This document shows, one piece after another, positions 33,133-46,683 of a stretch of DNA of 64,000 nt. The first letter of the stretch is position 1; each line of letters begins with the position of its first letter. The stretch is from Calliopum simillimum (taxonomy: Eukaryota; Arthropoda; Insecta; Diptera; Lauxaniidae), in contig OX638368.1 of assembly GCA_951812925.1 (NCBI GenBank), forward strand, positions 7,192,001 through 7,256,000, written 5' to 3'. The position numbers and the translations under genes were made by a program. A model generated the notes under the pieces. It was not told the DNA's origin. It searched no databases and saw only the letters and a list, made by a program, of their open reading frames with translations.

Positions 33133-34080
33133 TTTAATTTGGTTTATTTTAATTTTTTCGCTATGTCGTCAAACTGAACAAAGACAAAGCATAACTCGTA
33201 ATTGCAATATGTATCTCTTTGTCGAGTGTTAGTTTTTATAGATATTTTGTTTATTAATATATGGTTATAATTTATGTATACATATTTATTGTTTTCTTCA
33301 TTTAGTTGTAATTTCTCTCAATATATATATTCTTTGTATTTTAATAACGAAGAAACTTTTAGTTGCAGCACTTTCTAATATGATTTTGATTTTATAGTAA
33401 TATCACAAATTCATACAATTGCCAATACAAACCTTGGTATATATTAAAACATTACAAAATTTGTTAAAAGACATAAAAAAATCCTTATTAAATAGAAGAA
33501 ATTCGATAACAGCAAAATAACAAAAACCTTAAAAAAGACTGTAAAAATAACTTAATTTCATAATAATGTAAAATGCAAAATTTAAAAAGTTTATACGAAA
33601 AAATAAAGTTGAAATTGTTTATTAAATAATTCTATAATAATTGTTAATTTAATTATAAACATTACTTTTTCTAAATTTATTAAATTGTAAGGAAAATAAA
33701 GATATAAATTGATTTTGTGATAAAATATTGCAACAAATTTATTGTAACCTAAATAAATGTTATGCATTAATCAATCAAAATCTTTTTGTTCTAATTTTTA
33801 AAGAGGTTTAATAAAATATAGAAACAAAACTTAGCAGAGTAACGAAAAAGGTATAAGTATACGTACATAGCTCAATTTATGAAAATTTCGTCCTTAATAA
33901 AATTGCAAACAAGCTGAAATGTTCTTAAACTCTGCAAGAAATAAATATAAATAAAAACTTTAAAAATAAAGCATAACTTGGAAATGTATATTTGACTTTT
34001 AATTTAGTTTACTAAGCTGGAATCAAGATTTTAGTGTTCAACTGCAGAGTTTGTCGTTTTTTTTTATTTTCTAAGGAATT
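33133..34080 (+). terminator. 3' UTR and candidate poly(A) signals of the membrane-protein gene
   Basis: Very AT-rich non-coding sequence follows the stop at 33132. AATAAA occurs at 33602-33607 and 33695-33700, with further AATAAA copies after 33750. The first two are the likeliest poly(A) signals by distance. No other gene-like structure. Confidence 0.5.
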
Positions 34081-34104
34081 CATTCGGCATGATTGAATTG
34101 AATA

Positions 34105-34315
34105 GCCTTATCATGTATGACGAACGAATAAAGAGACTGATTTTCACTCATTATTATCAACTAATTAAAACTTTTTATTAAGAACTCACTATGACCTAAG
34201 CGTTCATTTTAGTTCAAAGAATAAAGTTTGTAGCCATAAACTTTTTAAATTATCTCTTAACGTGAAGGATGTAAACAAATCAGTCATTCGATTCGTTCGT
34301 CATACATGATAAGGC
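34105..34315. mobile_element. MITE with GCCTTATCATGTATGACGAA ends
   Basis: Inverted repeats of 25 bp, GCCTTATCATGTATGACGAA plus CGAAT, bound a 211-bp element. AATA flanks both sides (34101-34104 and 34316-34319), a possible 4-bp target duplication. Non-coding. Confidence 0.75.
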
Positions 34316-34319
34316 AATA

Positions 34320-35971
34320 AAAAAAACGTGGTTCATTCTTATTACAACACCCCTGAAAAACTGGAGCTCACGCTCGCCGATTATGAAATTGATTTTGATA
34401 GTTTTTTATTAGTATAAAAGCTGGCCCGGCAAACGTTGCCTTTTCCTGTAGGGGGCGCGATGATTTTGATTTGGATGAAGTCCATCTTTTCTAATTTAAC
34501 AGTAGGTGTTTTATGATGGTAGCTGCGAAGATGTACAGCCCAATTCTAAATATTTACTCGGGCGGATTTTATTTTCTCCTATTTTACGCACTGGGGAAAG
34601 CAAAATTAAAAAAGAGAGTTTCGAATTTTCGAAATCTTTGTAAGTAGAAAACAGAATTTGACAATTGCTTTTATGTATTAATTTGGCCCTTATTTCCACA
34701 GATTTGTAAAATATTATAGGCTATCCACCGGGAGTTTTTTCTCCCTTTCGAAGCAGGCATTGAAATATGCTGTAGTAATACCCTATTTCTGCAGTAATAA
34801 CTTCAAATTTGCTGTAATAACTTCAGAATATTGTAAAAAATTGTAATAATAATTTTCACCCAAATTCATATTACTTTGTTTTGCGTTAATCGCTTAAACT
34901 AAATACTCATTTTATATCGCTTATAACCGTTGTTTTAGTTGTCTAACCTCACCAATTTGGGCTAAAATGTGGCAACCATAATAAGTACTCGGCAACTCTA
35001 CTTTAAACATATTTTTATAAATGCATTCGAAGAAAATTTCGCTATAAATTTTAAATTTTAAAAAATTGCAAATAAAAACAAAAAAAAAAAATCTGCAGTA
35101 GTAACTTTTTCTTATTTCAATCCCTGTTTCGAAGTTTATTTGGAATAGGGGGAAATGGAGATGAGAAAAAATTCTCGAGAATTTTATTTGGAGTAGGAGA
35201 AATGGGAAAAGCGAAAAATTCTCGCGGATTTTCTATTCAGAATTGGGCTGGTAGTATTTTTTTTTATATGGCGGTACACCACCTACTTGCCTTATCTCCT
35301 TCATTTTTTTCAGGACGTTTTGTTAGTACAATTTACGTTCACCTAAAAAGTTTCACAACGATGTACATATCATATTTAGGGTTTTTTGTATGGGCGCAAA
35401 ACGCCCCTGGTTTAATCCCCCCATTTTTTACATGGTATTAAGAAAGTACTATGTTCCATCATGACAGGTATCTCAGATAAAAAATTCCGAAACTTCACAA
35501 AAAAAAAAAAAGAAATTTCCCCAAAAGACCGTTTTCTATCTTAAAAATTTTCTTCAAAAAGTTTTTTAAAAATATCAAACACTTTTCGTCGAATATTAAC
35601 TAAAAAAATTCCAAAAAAAATTTTCCTAAACTTTTTTTCCCTAATACGAAAAAATTTGTTTGGATTCAATGACCTCAAAAATCTTGCACAGTGCAAATAA
35701 ACAAACTCGAAATGAGTACAGAAATAAATAAAAGCTATGTATAAATATATCAGAAGCGACGAGATGGCTCTATGTACATACGTAGATACTGCAAAGCCGA
35801 GAAGAAGGTTTGTGTAGCTATTGCGAAAACCATCACAATGCTTCCAATTATGCCTGATACAGTCATGTGAAAATAATAGGGACACGTGCATCAAATAGTT
35901 TTAAAAATAATCGAAAGCCTATTTTATTACAAAAATTTTGAGCTCTTGCGAACGAAGATCGGATAAACATG
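34320..35971. other. Intergenic, no gene supported
   Basis: Contains 'ggcccggcaaacgttgcc' near 34425, a palindromic-looking motif that I take to be an old element remnant. The frame at 35541-35894 (minus, 117 codons) has Phe/Ile-rich AT-driven composition and no motif. 35202-35441 is similar. Confidence 0.35.
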
Positions 35972-38900
35972 GAAATTGAATTGAAATTGAATTGAAATTG
36001 AATTGAAATTGAATTGAAATTGAATTGAAATTGAATTGAAATTGAATTGAAATTGAATTGAAATTGAATTGAAATTGAATTGAAATTGAATTGAAATTGA
36101 ATTGAAATTGAATTGAAATTGAATTGAAATTGAATTGAAATTGAATTGAAATTGAATTGAAATTGAATTGAAATTGAATTGAAATTGAATTGAAATTGAA
36201 TTGAAATTGAATTGAAATTGAATTGAAATTGAATTGAAATTGAATTGAAATTGAATTGAAATTGAATTGAAATTGAATTGAAATTGAATTGAAATTGAAT
36301 TGAAATTGAATTGAAATTGAATTGAAATTGAATTGAAATTGAATTGAAATTGAATTGAAATTGAATTGAAATTGAATTGAAATTGAATTGAAATTGAATT
36401 GAAATTGAATTGAAATTGAATTGAAATTGAATTGAAATTGAATTGAAATTGAATTGAAATTGAATTGAAATTGAATTGAAATTGAATTGAAATTGAATTG
36501 AAATTGAATTGAAATTGAATTGAAATTGAATTGAAATTGAATTGAAATTGAATTGAAATTGAATTGAAATTGAATTGAAATTGAATTGAAATTGAATTGA
36601 AATTGAATTGAAATTGAATTGAAATTGAATTGAAATTGAATTGAAATTGAATTGAAATTGAATTGAAATTGAATTGAAATTGAATTGAAATTGAAATTGA
36701 ATTGAAATTGAATTGAAATTGAATTGAAATTGAATTGAAATTGAATTGAAATTGAATTGAAATTGAATTGAAATTGAATTGAAATTGAATTGAAATTGAA
36801 TTGAAATTGAATTGAAATTGAATTGAAATTGAATTGAAATTGAATTGAAATTGAATTGAAATTGAATTGAAATTGAACTGAAATTGGATTGAAATTGAAT
36901 TGAAATTGAATTGAAATTGAATTGAAATTGAATTGAAATTGAATTGAAATTGAATTGAAACTGAATTGAAATTGAATTGAAATTGAATTGAAATTGAATT
37001 GAAATTGAATTGAAATTGAATTGAAATTGAATTGAAATTGAATTGAAATTGAATTGAAATTGAATTGAAATTGAATTGAAATTGAATTGAAATTGAATTG
37101 AAATTGAATTGAAATTGAATTGAAATTGAATTGAAATTGAATTGAAATTGAATTGAAATTGAATTGAAATTGAATTGAAATTGAATTGAAATTGAATTGA
37201 AATTGAATTGAAATTGAATTGAAATTGAATTGAAATTGAATTGAAATTGAATTGAAATTGAATTGAAATTGAATTGAAATTGAATTGAAATTGAATTGAA
37301 ATTGAATTGAAATTGAATTGAAATTGAATTGAAATTGAATTGAAATTGAATTGAAATTGAATTGAAATTGAATTGAAATTGAATTGAAATTGAATTGAAA
37401 TTGAATTGAAATTGAATTGAAATTGAATTGAAATTGAATTGAAATTGAATTGAAATTGAATTGAAATTGAATTGAAATTGAATTGAAATTGAATTGAAAT
37501 TGAATTGAAATTGAATTGAAATTGAATTGAAATTGAATTGAAATTGAATTGAAATTGAATTGAAATTGAATTGAAATTGAATTGAAATTGAATTGAAATT
37601 GAATTGAAATTGAATTGAAATTGAATTGAAATTGAATTGAAATTGAATTGAAATTGAATTGAAATTGAATTGAAATTGAATTGAAATTGAATTGAAATTG
37701 AATTGAAATTGAATTGAAATTGAATTGAAATTGAATTGAAATTGAATTGAAATTGAATTGAAATTGAATTGAAATTGAATTGAAATTGAATTGAAATTGA
37801 ATTGAAATTGAATTGAAATTGAATTGAAATTGAATTGAAATTGAATTGAAATTGAAATTGAATTGAAATTGAATTGAAATTGAATTGAAATTGAATTGAA
37901 ATTGAATTGAAATTGAATTGAAATTGAATTGAAATTGAATTGAAATTGAATTGAAATTGAATTGAAATTGAATTGAAATTGAATTGAAATTGAATTGAAA
38001 TTGAATTGAAATTGAATTGAAATTGAATTGAAATTGAATTGAAATTGAATTGAAATTGAATTGAAATTGAATTGAAATTGAATTGAAATTGAATTGAAAT
38101 TGAATTGAAATTGAATTGAAATTGAATTGAAATTGAATTGAAATTGAATTGAAATTGAATTGAAATTGAATTGAAATTGAATTGAAATTGAATTGAAATT
38201 GAATTGAAATTGAATTGAAATTGAATTGAAATTGAATTGAAATTGAATTGAAATTGAATTGAAATTGAATTGAAATTGAATTGAAATTGAATTGAAATTG
38301 AATTGAAATTGAATTGAAATTGAATTGAAATTGAATTGAAATTGAATTGAAATTGAATTGAAATTGAATTGAAATTGAATTGAAATTGAATTGAAATTGA
38401 ATTGAAATTGAATTGAAATTGAATTGAAATTGAATTGAAATTGAATTGAAATTGAATTGAAATTGAATTGAAATTGAATTGAAATTGAATTGAAATTGAA
38501 TTGAAATTGAATTGAAATTGAATTGAAATTGAATTGAAATTGAATTGAAATTGAATTGAAATTGAATTGAAATTGAATTGAAATTGAATTGAAATTGAAT
38601 TGAAATTGAATTGAAATTGAATTGAAATTGAATTGAAATTGAATTGAAATTGAATTGAAATTGAATTGAAATTGAATTGAAATTGAATTGAAATTGAATT
38701 GAAATTGAATTGAAATTGAATTGAAATTGAATTGAAATTGAATTGAAATTGAATTGAAATTGAATTGAAATTGAATTGAAATTGAATTGAAATTGAATTG
38801 AAATTGAATTGAAATTGAATTGAAATTGAATTGAAATTGAATTGAAATTGAATTGAAATTGAATTGAAATTGAATTGAAATTGAATTGAAATTGAATTGA

Positions 38901-40050
38901 AATTGAATTGAAATTGAATTGAAATTGAATTGAAATTGAATTGAAATTGAATTGAAATTGAATTGAAATTGAATTGAAATTGAATTGAAATTGAATTGAA
39001 ATTGAATTGAAATTGAATTGAAATTGAATTGAAATTGAATTGAAATTGAATTGAAATTGAATTGAAATTGAATTGAAATTGAATTGAAATTGAATTGAAA
39101 TTGAATTGAAATTGAATTGAAATTGAATTGAAATTGAATTGAAATTGAATTGAAATTGAATTGAAATTGAATTGAAATTGAATTGAAATTGAATTGAAAT
39201 TGAATTGAAATTGAATTGAAATTGAATTGAAATTGAATTGAAATTGAATTGAAATTGAATTGAAATTGAATTGAAATTGAATTGAAATTGAATTGAAATT
39301 GAATTGAAATTGAATTGAAATTGAATTGAAATTGAATTGAAATTGAATTGAAATTGAATTGAAATTGAATTGAAATTGAATTGAAATTGAATTGAAATTG
39401 AATTGAAATTGAATTGAAATTGAATTGAAATTGAATTGAAATTGAATTGAAATTGAATTGAAATTGAATTGAAATTGAATTGAAATTGAATTGAAATTGA
39501 ATTGAAATTGAATTGAAATTGAATTGAAATTGAATTGAAATTGAATTGAAATTGAATTGAAATTGAATTGAAATTGAATTGAAATTGAATTGAAATTGAA
39601 TTGAAATTGAATTGAAATTGAATTGAAATTGAATTGAAATTGAATTGAAATTGAATTGAAATTGAATTGAAATTGAATTGAAATTGAATTGAAATTGAAT
39701 TGAAATTGAATTGAAATTGAATTGAAATTGAATTGAAATTGAATTGAAATTGAATTGAAATTGAATTGAAATTGAATTGAAATTGAATTGAAATTGAATT
39801 GAAATTGAATTGAAATTGAATTGAAATTGAATTGAAATTGAATTGAAATTGAATTGAAATTGAATTGAAATTGAATTGAAATTGAATTGAAATTGAATTG
39901 AAATTGAATTGAAATTGAATTGAAATTGAATTGAAATTGAATTGAAATTGAATTGAAATTGAATTGAAATTGAATTGAAATTGAATTGAAATTGAATTGA
40001 AATTGAATTGAAATTGAATTGAAATTGAATTGAAATTGAATTGAAATTGA
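35972..40050. repeat. 11-bp satellite array (GAAATTGAATT)n, about 371 copies
   Basis: 4079 bp of the unit GAAATTGAATT. Deviations seen: T to C at 36878, A to G at 36887, T to C at 36961, and two shortened 6-bp units (around 36688 and 37849). From about 37860 to 40050 no change is visible. It lies between two convergent genes. The minus strand of the unit contains no stop codon in any frame, but there is no start codon either, so no gene is implied. Such homogeneity means very recent expansion or an assembly effect. Confidence 0.97.
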
Positions 40051-40277
40051 GTTTAGCCCGAAAAATTTTCGTTTACGTACTTTAGTTCTGTACTAGTGTA
40101 CGAACACTTATACTATGTATGATACATTTTTCTAAATTAACTACCACACAGAGTAAAGTAAAAAGAATAAAGCTCTATGCCCCTCAAAAAACTTACCCAT
40201 TTTTTCTTTTCTTCAAAATATGTTCAATATCCCAATATGTTATGAAATGTATTTATGTATGTATTCTCCTTTAACTC

Positions 40278-40497
40278 CTAGGAGGAGCATAGGGCCAATA
40301 TGAAATCTCTCCATTTGTCACGATCCCTTGCGATGACTTTGATCTCTTGCCATGATTTTCCCGATTCTTGGATTTCCTTTTCCAACGACCTTTTCCAGTT
40401 GGTTTTGGGTCTACCACGTCCTCTACTGCCTTGTGGGTTCCACTCAAGGGCCTGGCGACAAACTTCGCTGTGTGGTTTCCGGAGAGTGTGACCATGT
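40278..40497 (-). pseudogene. RTE-like retrotransposon C-terminal fragment
   Basis: One open frame reads GHTLRKPHSEVCRQALEWNP, then a GRGRPKTNWKR segment, KSWQEIKVIARDRDKW and finally RDFILALCSS and a stop at 40278-40280. This arginine- and tryptophan-rich end after the RT domain is typical of RTE-type elements. Only the last 70 or so residues are present. The same peptide, decayed, is at 278-575 and 63086-63260, so it is a dispersed 5'-truncated family. Confidence 0.75.
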
Positions 40498-40500
40498 TAT

Positions 40501-42220
40501 ATATGTTATGAAAGCTGTCAACTAAAGATTATATTATATACAGCCTTAAGCTATAAAGAAGCCCCTTGATTAAATTTAGTTGAACCCATATCAATTGGTG
40601 AAAAGTTAGTATTTGATTGGTGAAAAGTTAGTATTTGACATACAAATAACTGTGGTTAAATGATGTACCAAAATTCCGAAAATATCCGAGATGGCGGCCA
40701 TAGGAAGTTTGATCCAACTTTTGAATACTCATATATTTGAAAATTCATTGCTCCTCTGCTTTTGGTCCGATTTAAGTGAAATCCAGGGTTATTGTAGAAA
40801 AGTTTTTTTTAAATATTTTTATTCAAAATCGTGGTATCGTGGTTTTCAAGTAATGAGTTTTTGAAGTTTAATGTTGTTTTCTTGGTTCACGTGCGCTACC
40901 ATATTCTTAGTGTTGCTACCGTCTGGACGGTACTTTTTTTGTTGTGAACCTTAGTAAAACTTTTTGTAGAATATTTTTGTACAAAATTTTTGAAGAAAAT
41001 TTTAACCCATTATAACCAATTTTTTTGAAAAAGGGGTCAAAAAGAACCATAAAAACGGTATATAATGGTTTAAGATATTCTAGAAGATAAACATGAAATC
41101 AAACAAGGAAAAATTATGTTTTGTATATTATTTATTTTTATTGAAAGAAGAATGTCAACAAAGAATTTGAAAAGGAAAGGGGTAACCATACTTTTTTCAT
41201 CATTTTTCTTATGAGGAAATCTCATTGATAAGACAGGTATGCACAGTCACATGTATTCTCACACGGATAGGGCAAAGGTGGTTATATATACATACTACGT
41301 ACATAAAACTTTTTTTTTTTAAATAGTAAAGCTATATAATATTGTATAATATTTTTAGAATAAGCTTCAAGAAGTAATTAATGAAAAATTTATTAAACTT
41401 TTGAATTTGTGTTTTTTTTTTTTTTTTGTTTGTTGAATTGAAAATTTTTTGCATTTAATTGCTATTTAACGATAATATAATGTATGTATAATATATATAT
41501 GTATATGTTTTTCTTTATTTTATATTTATGTACTCTATAGGTATATATTTTCTTTATATAATAATAATTTATACTAAGCAATTAGATATATTTATAATAT
41601 TTAAATAATATAAGCTATTTATTTGCTATTTGTTGTTATTGTAAGACTGTAATCGTGAATGACTGAAAATATATAGCGCAAAACGCCCATTCTAAAGGTC
41701 TATAACTTTTAATGTACAGCGTGATTTGGCTTTCCATAAAGTATTGTCATGTAAATCGTTGGATGCGTTGCGTTGATAACTCTGCTGATTAAAGCATATG
41801 CTTGCTTTGCGGTTTTTCAGTTATATCCTTAGGTCAAAGTTTACGAAAATCAGTTATTTTGTTATCAGATAGCGGCAAATCTCCGTGTAAAATGGATAGG
41901 TCACATACTAAGCAACGGTTTCTGCCATCAAAGTATGGTAGGCAGATCCTTCAAGTTAGTAGGAAACGCTGCCGTTCGATGACAATGTGGAATAGATAAA
42001 AAAATACGTGAATCAAGAGAATATCGGTTAACCACCGTGTGCACGATATTGTTTAAGTGGAGAGATATTGTTTAAGATTTAGAAAGTTAGCAGCCAAGCT
42101 CTGTGTGGAATTCAAAAGAAAGAGTGAGGGAGAACGTGGTAGGCTATAAGTCACCTGGAAAAGGTTGTTGTAGAAGGAAATTCAATTGAATTGTTTGTTT
42201 TGACTGCCGTGTAAAAAAAC
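40501..42220. other. Intergenic, nothing recognised
   Basis: AT-rich with T-runs (41409-41427). The short plus frames (for example 41802-41999) have no motif. Confidence 0.35.
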
Positions 42221-42234
42221 GAGCTACAAAAACA

Positions 42235-42425
42235 CAAAAATTCATCATATCTCATAAACTATTGATTGTGTTTGTAAGATTTGGTACAAACCTAAGGGGC
42301 ACTAAAATAAATAACATTCACTGAAAAAATAGATTGTGCCACGCTACGCAAAAACAGAAGTCGTCATATCTCTTAAACTTTTGAATGTGTATGCATGAGA
42401 TTTGGTACAAGCTTAAATGTCAGTA
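42235..42425. repeat. Two ~120-bp direct repeats, catatctc..agatttggtac
   Basis: 'catcatatctcataaact' then 'aagatttggtacaaac' at 42235, repeated in diverged form at 42355. A third related pair lies at 48385-48545. Probably pieces of one dispersed element. Confidence 0.5.
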
Positions 42426-42962
42426 GAATTAATTGTTACCAGCCGCAGAATAAGTTTTGTTTAGTTCCTATAAAAGCAACGCATCTAACAATTTGTATGC
42501 GCTAGGTAAATGAAAAAGGTACATAAATCATAGGTACGCTGCTCTCTTCCGAGCTTTCGCGTCAAATACGCATGTATACATTATAAGTATATGCATTAGA
42601 CTGCTTCATTTTTTTTGTTTTGTTTCCAATTTTGCTTTCAAACATATTAATAAATAATTCTAAGGATAGAAAATAATAATTCTGGTGCAACGTGAGCCCA
42701 TAATATTAGTGGGTACAGCTGGTGCATTTTATTTATTTGTTTTTAGTATGAGTTGTATTATAAAGAGTACTTTTCTAATCACTAAAATACTAATGAAGTG
42801 ACATCTCCTTGAACAAATTATAATGTTCTTTTTTATGAAAATTTTCCTTCTGTTTTCAATGGTACTAGCCCCATTCTCCTAAGTTTTCTCTTTCATGAGG
42901 TAAACACAAAACTGTTAAGAAAAATACTCTTAATATTTGTATGGTATTTAGAAAAAAATAAT

Positions 42963-43070
42963 GGGGGTTATCGTGAATAAATATTTCCGGGGAATTTTCT
43001 CAGACTACAATGGAAAATGTAAGGCAATCTGAGCACAATTCCCGGGGAATATTTATTCGCGATAACCTCC
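42963..43070. mobile_element. 108-bp palindromic MITE
   Basis: GGGGGTTATCGTGAATAAAT at the left, and its near-perfect complement ends at 43070. Both arms carry the 'ccggggaatt' block. A partial copy of this end occurs near 10403. Confidence 0.75.
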
Positions 43071-43102
43071 AATAAAATAAAATGAAATTAAAATATTATT
43101 TT

Positions 43103-43315
43103 GGGGATGCAAAGGCAGCAATCTTCATTTTGTTTATGATGTCACTATCAAACATGTCCATGATTAAAGGAGAAACTGTCGTCTTTGATTCTGCACCTTT
43201 TAGATCGTGCCATCTTCTCGCATTTGATAATACCTTGTGGTCAAACACTATAAGACACACTCAAAAAAAAAAAAAAAAAAATGAAGATTGCTGCCTTTGC
43301 TTCTATACCCCTCAT
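43103..43315. mobile_element. Small inverted-repeat element
   Basis: 'ggcagcaatcttcat' at about 43111 is inverted at 'atgaagattgctgcc' (about 43281), next to a run of about 19 A. An ATG-led frame of 79 codons with a hydrophobic start (43082-43321) overlaps it and is not considered a gene. Confidence 0.55.
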
Positions 43316-43545
43316 TTGTAAGTGACAGCTTTCATTTTAAGTTTTGACACTTGAGTTTCAAATTGCAGCCCTGGTAAGTATATAAGAAAGAAAGAATTGT
43401 GATAGCGTCAGTATAGAGACAATCGTGGAAAAGTAAAGATCTTTGTAATTTTTAAATAAAGCTGAGAAGAAAAAAGGTAAAAAACTGTCTTTTATTCCAT
43501 AACTAAAATTATCTTAAACAAATAAAATCGTCTTTTACAGAAGTA

Positions 43546-44839
43546 ATACCCTATTCTCACTTGCCTGGTTAACCAGATGAATGCTGATAAAGCACTAACC
43601 AGGATAGTTTTCCATACAAAAAGCTTTTCGATTTGTATGGAAAAGATTAGCTAGTTTTTAAATAATTAGATCATTTAACCCAAAAACTCGGCAGGTGGCA
43701 CACAGTGCTGCGATAGAAGGCATTTGCGTAAAAATTTTTTGTTCAAATTTAAAATTTTTTTTATGCCATTCTACAGCAAATAGTCCAATTAAGAAATCCC
43801 CTGAAAATTTTTGAAAACTAGTGTGATTTGTAAGTGTTACAGCTTTTTAAAGTCGAACTTTTTTTCGAAGAAAAAAACATTTAAGAAAATTTTCTAATCG
43901 CAGAACTTTTTAAAAATAATTGCTGCTCCTAAACCTCAAAAGCAATTGTTTTAAAATAAAATGCATACGAAAGCCTACATACGCATTTATTTTTAATATT
44001 TTTTGTATGCCAATTTGATTAGCCAAATTAAAGTTATTTTAAATGATATAAAAAAAATTTTTCAAATATTGAAAACCGGAAAATGCTAATTTTCTTTAGA
44101 GCAGGAAAAAAAAAGACGCGACTTGCGGGCATTGTACTTAAACGTACAAATAGTATAGATTCCATATTTTAAGATAGGAAAAATTCACAACCCCGTTTTT
44201 CCCCGTTTACTTTAAATATTTATCTGAATATCCCGTATTTACGTAAAAATCAATGATTTTATAAAATTTACACCACAAAATTTTTTTCAAATGCTTTTGA
44301 ATTTTTTTAAATTTGATTTTTTTTTACAGCATACTTTTATATGTCAAAAACACATTGAACTATTAAAATTTTATATGGTTTTTTACAGCCTAAAAGCATG
44401 CGCAAACATTTTTTCCAGTTAACATTCGAAGTTTTATTTATTTGAATATCTTTTTTTCTATTCATTGCATTTGAAAACAACGTAAAAAAATGTATCAGTA
44501 TGGTAAATCTCATTGAAATTGAACCAAAACTGTGGAAATGCCGTTCCATTGTATGGAGTGACAGCACTGTGTGGCATCTCCAAATTCAAAAAAAAATCCC
44601 AAATTAAAGCTAAAATCAAAAATATGTTCGTCTCAATTGTTTTAAAAAAAATTTAAATAACGAAATATATAAAAATATGTTTGAAAAAAGTGAAAATAGT
44701 GTCGTTATTAGGTGAACGCCAAAAAAGTGTCATTGAAATGATAGATGACTCATCCAGATAAAAGGTGTGAACGTAATTCTGTGATTATCAAGATTTTCTG
44801 ATTTTAGGCTAGTTAATCAGACAAGTGAGAATATGGTAT
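43546..44839. mobile_element. ~1.3-kb element with ATACC..ATTCTCACTTG ends
   Basis: Left end ATACCCTATTCTCACTTGCC and right end with complement ATACCATATTCTCACTTGTC; the inverted similarity continues into GGTTAACCAG / GATTAACTAG. No transposase frame remains inside. The target duplication is not resolved. Confidence 0.6.
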
Positions 44840-45220
44840 AAGATGCACCACCAGTAAATATTAATATGGGTTCTCCATGCACCAGAATTATTATTTTCTA
44901 TGCTTGTAAAAAGAAAACCGCATGAAACAGTCTAAATTAAACTTATGTATGTGTTTGTTGTTTGCTTGTGTTCATGGTCATGTGGGAGTGTAAGTAGTAC
45001 ATAGTAAGTATTAAGTAGTTTACTTTGACTAAGTAACAATTTGCTTAATAAATATGTTATTTTTTAGAAATTTTTTCGATTTTGAAGACGAATATATTGA
45101 TTTGCATTAACTACGAAAAAATTAACATTAATCCGCACTTTAAATTTTTTTTTTCGACCTTTACATTTGGTTGAGTATTAGGTTTTTTTTTTAGAGAAAT
45201 TCAAAGAAATGGTTATAGAC

Positions 45221-45818
45221 ATGAAAAAACTCGGTGAAGTGGAAATTTATACGGGGATCTAGCTTAGGACAGGTTTATTATGAGTCCACCAGTCTGCCGT
45301 GCTGAATCAATTGCTTAAGTGTGTGACCGGCCTGAAAAGGGTGCAAAAATCAGATTTTTACCAATATCTCGTTAACGATTAATTATTGAAAAAAAGTTAA
45401 GCGATAAATTTGTTGCCCATAAATTTTCCTATAAAAAATCGTAAAATTTTTAATCGTACAACTTACGGTTCCTGAATTATAGTATTTTAAAAATCAACTT
45501 TCCAACTACTCTTTACACCTGTATGCAGCATAAATTTTGAAAGATTAATTTCCTAGTTACGAAACTGTGGTACTTCATTTTTTTATAGAAGTAACCGTTA
45601 GCAAAATTTTTGCCAAAAACTGATTTTCACCTTAAATAATTTTCTATAGAACTAACCGTTAACGAGATACATATTGGCAAAAAACTGATTTTTGGACCCT
45701 TTTAGGCCGGTGACACACTTAGGCAACCGATTCAGCACGGAAGACTGATGGATTCGTAATAAACATGATCTAAGCAATCGGTTCCCATATAAATTTCCAC
45801 TACACCGAGTTTTTCCAT
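45221..45818. mobile_element. ~600-bp foldback element
   Basis: ATGAAAAAACTCGGTGAAGT at 45221 pairs with its complement ending near 45818. The arms share 'gaccggcctgaaaagg', 'aatatctcgttaacg' and 'tgctgaatc' blocks in inverted order over about 160 bp. Non-coding. Confidence 0.75.
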
Positions 45819-46309
45819 ATTTTCGTGCTCAGCTCTTAGGGCCATTTTCTATTATATGTAGACAGAAAACTCATAAAATTTAATATGTATATCAAAAACA
45901 AAGGAAAATTTAAATATATTATATATATGTAATAATAATAAGGGCATTTACGTTCATGTGTATTTGATATAAATTTGTTTATTTTTAAAATTACAATAAC
46001 AAAATGCGTGTTATGCCAAATACTACCACACTTTACACCAAAAAAAAAAAAAAAAAATAAAAAAAATACAACAACGGAGCCATTCTACTTATTAAAGTGG
46101 GCCGATCGCCATACAAAAAAAAAATCGTTTTCTTGTTCCCATCCAAAAATTTTCCTTTGTTTACTGTTAAATTCTCACAAAATATTTTAACTCTAGTGAT
46201 AACTTTAATAATATGGAAAACTTTTTTGTTTCGCTACATAACAAAAATTTATTACAAAAAAATGCATAGAAAATGTTTCAGTTCTGCATCAAGTTTTTAG
46301 AAAATTAAG

Positions 46310-46682
46310 TTGGGATTAGCCAAGAAGTAGCGTTTCGTAGCGTAACGTCTCGGTTGCTTGTTAACGTAGCATCGATTAGTAAAAACGGTAGGCAACGCCC
46401 GAAATTTCACCTTACACCTTAAAAATTACTTGAAAAATTCCAGTTTTTGTAAACAAGTATCCATTGTCATTCTTATTTTAATTAATTTGTTCATTTACAA
46501 CATCCAAATTTAATTTGTTTTATATAACAACGTAGCGCGACGATTGAAAATCTAAGTTCAACAGGTCTCAACGTTGCGTACCGCTACTTTACGATTTCAC
46601 TAATCGCATACACGCTTCTGCCATTTGATAGATTTCGACAGATGTCACGTTACGAAACGCTACTTCTTCGCTAATTCCACCA
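46310..46682. mobile_element. MITE with GAAGTAGCGTTTCGTA arms
   Basis: 'gaagtagcgtttcgtagcgt' near 46324 and its complement near 46650 form inverted arms of about 40 bp around a 290-bp middle. Ends are near 46310 and 46682. Confidence 0.7.
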
Positions 46683-46683
46683 T

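Noticed and set aside
34420..34445. 'ggcccggcaaacgttgcc' as a possible RNA gene or regulatory palindrome
   Set aside because: No cloverleaf, promoter box or extended pairing could be drawn; more likely a decayed repeat.
35541..35894. 117-codon minus-strand frame
   Set aside because: Phe/Ile/Lys-rich composition set by AT content, no motif, no splice support.
35972..40050. Stop-free minus strand across the entire 11-bp array
   Set aside because: AATTCAATTTC contains no stop codon in any phase, but there is no start codon, no splice context and only a simple repeating peptide.
43082..43321. 79-codon frame with a signal-peptide-like start
   Set aside because: It overlaps a small inverted-repeat element and ends in a poly-A/Lys run; no splice or homology support.
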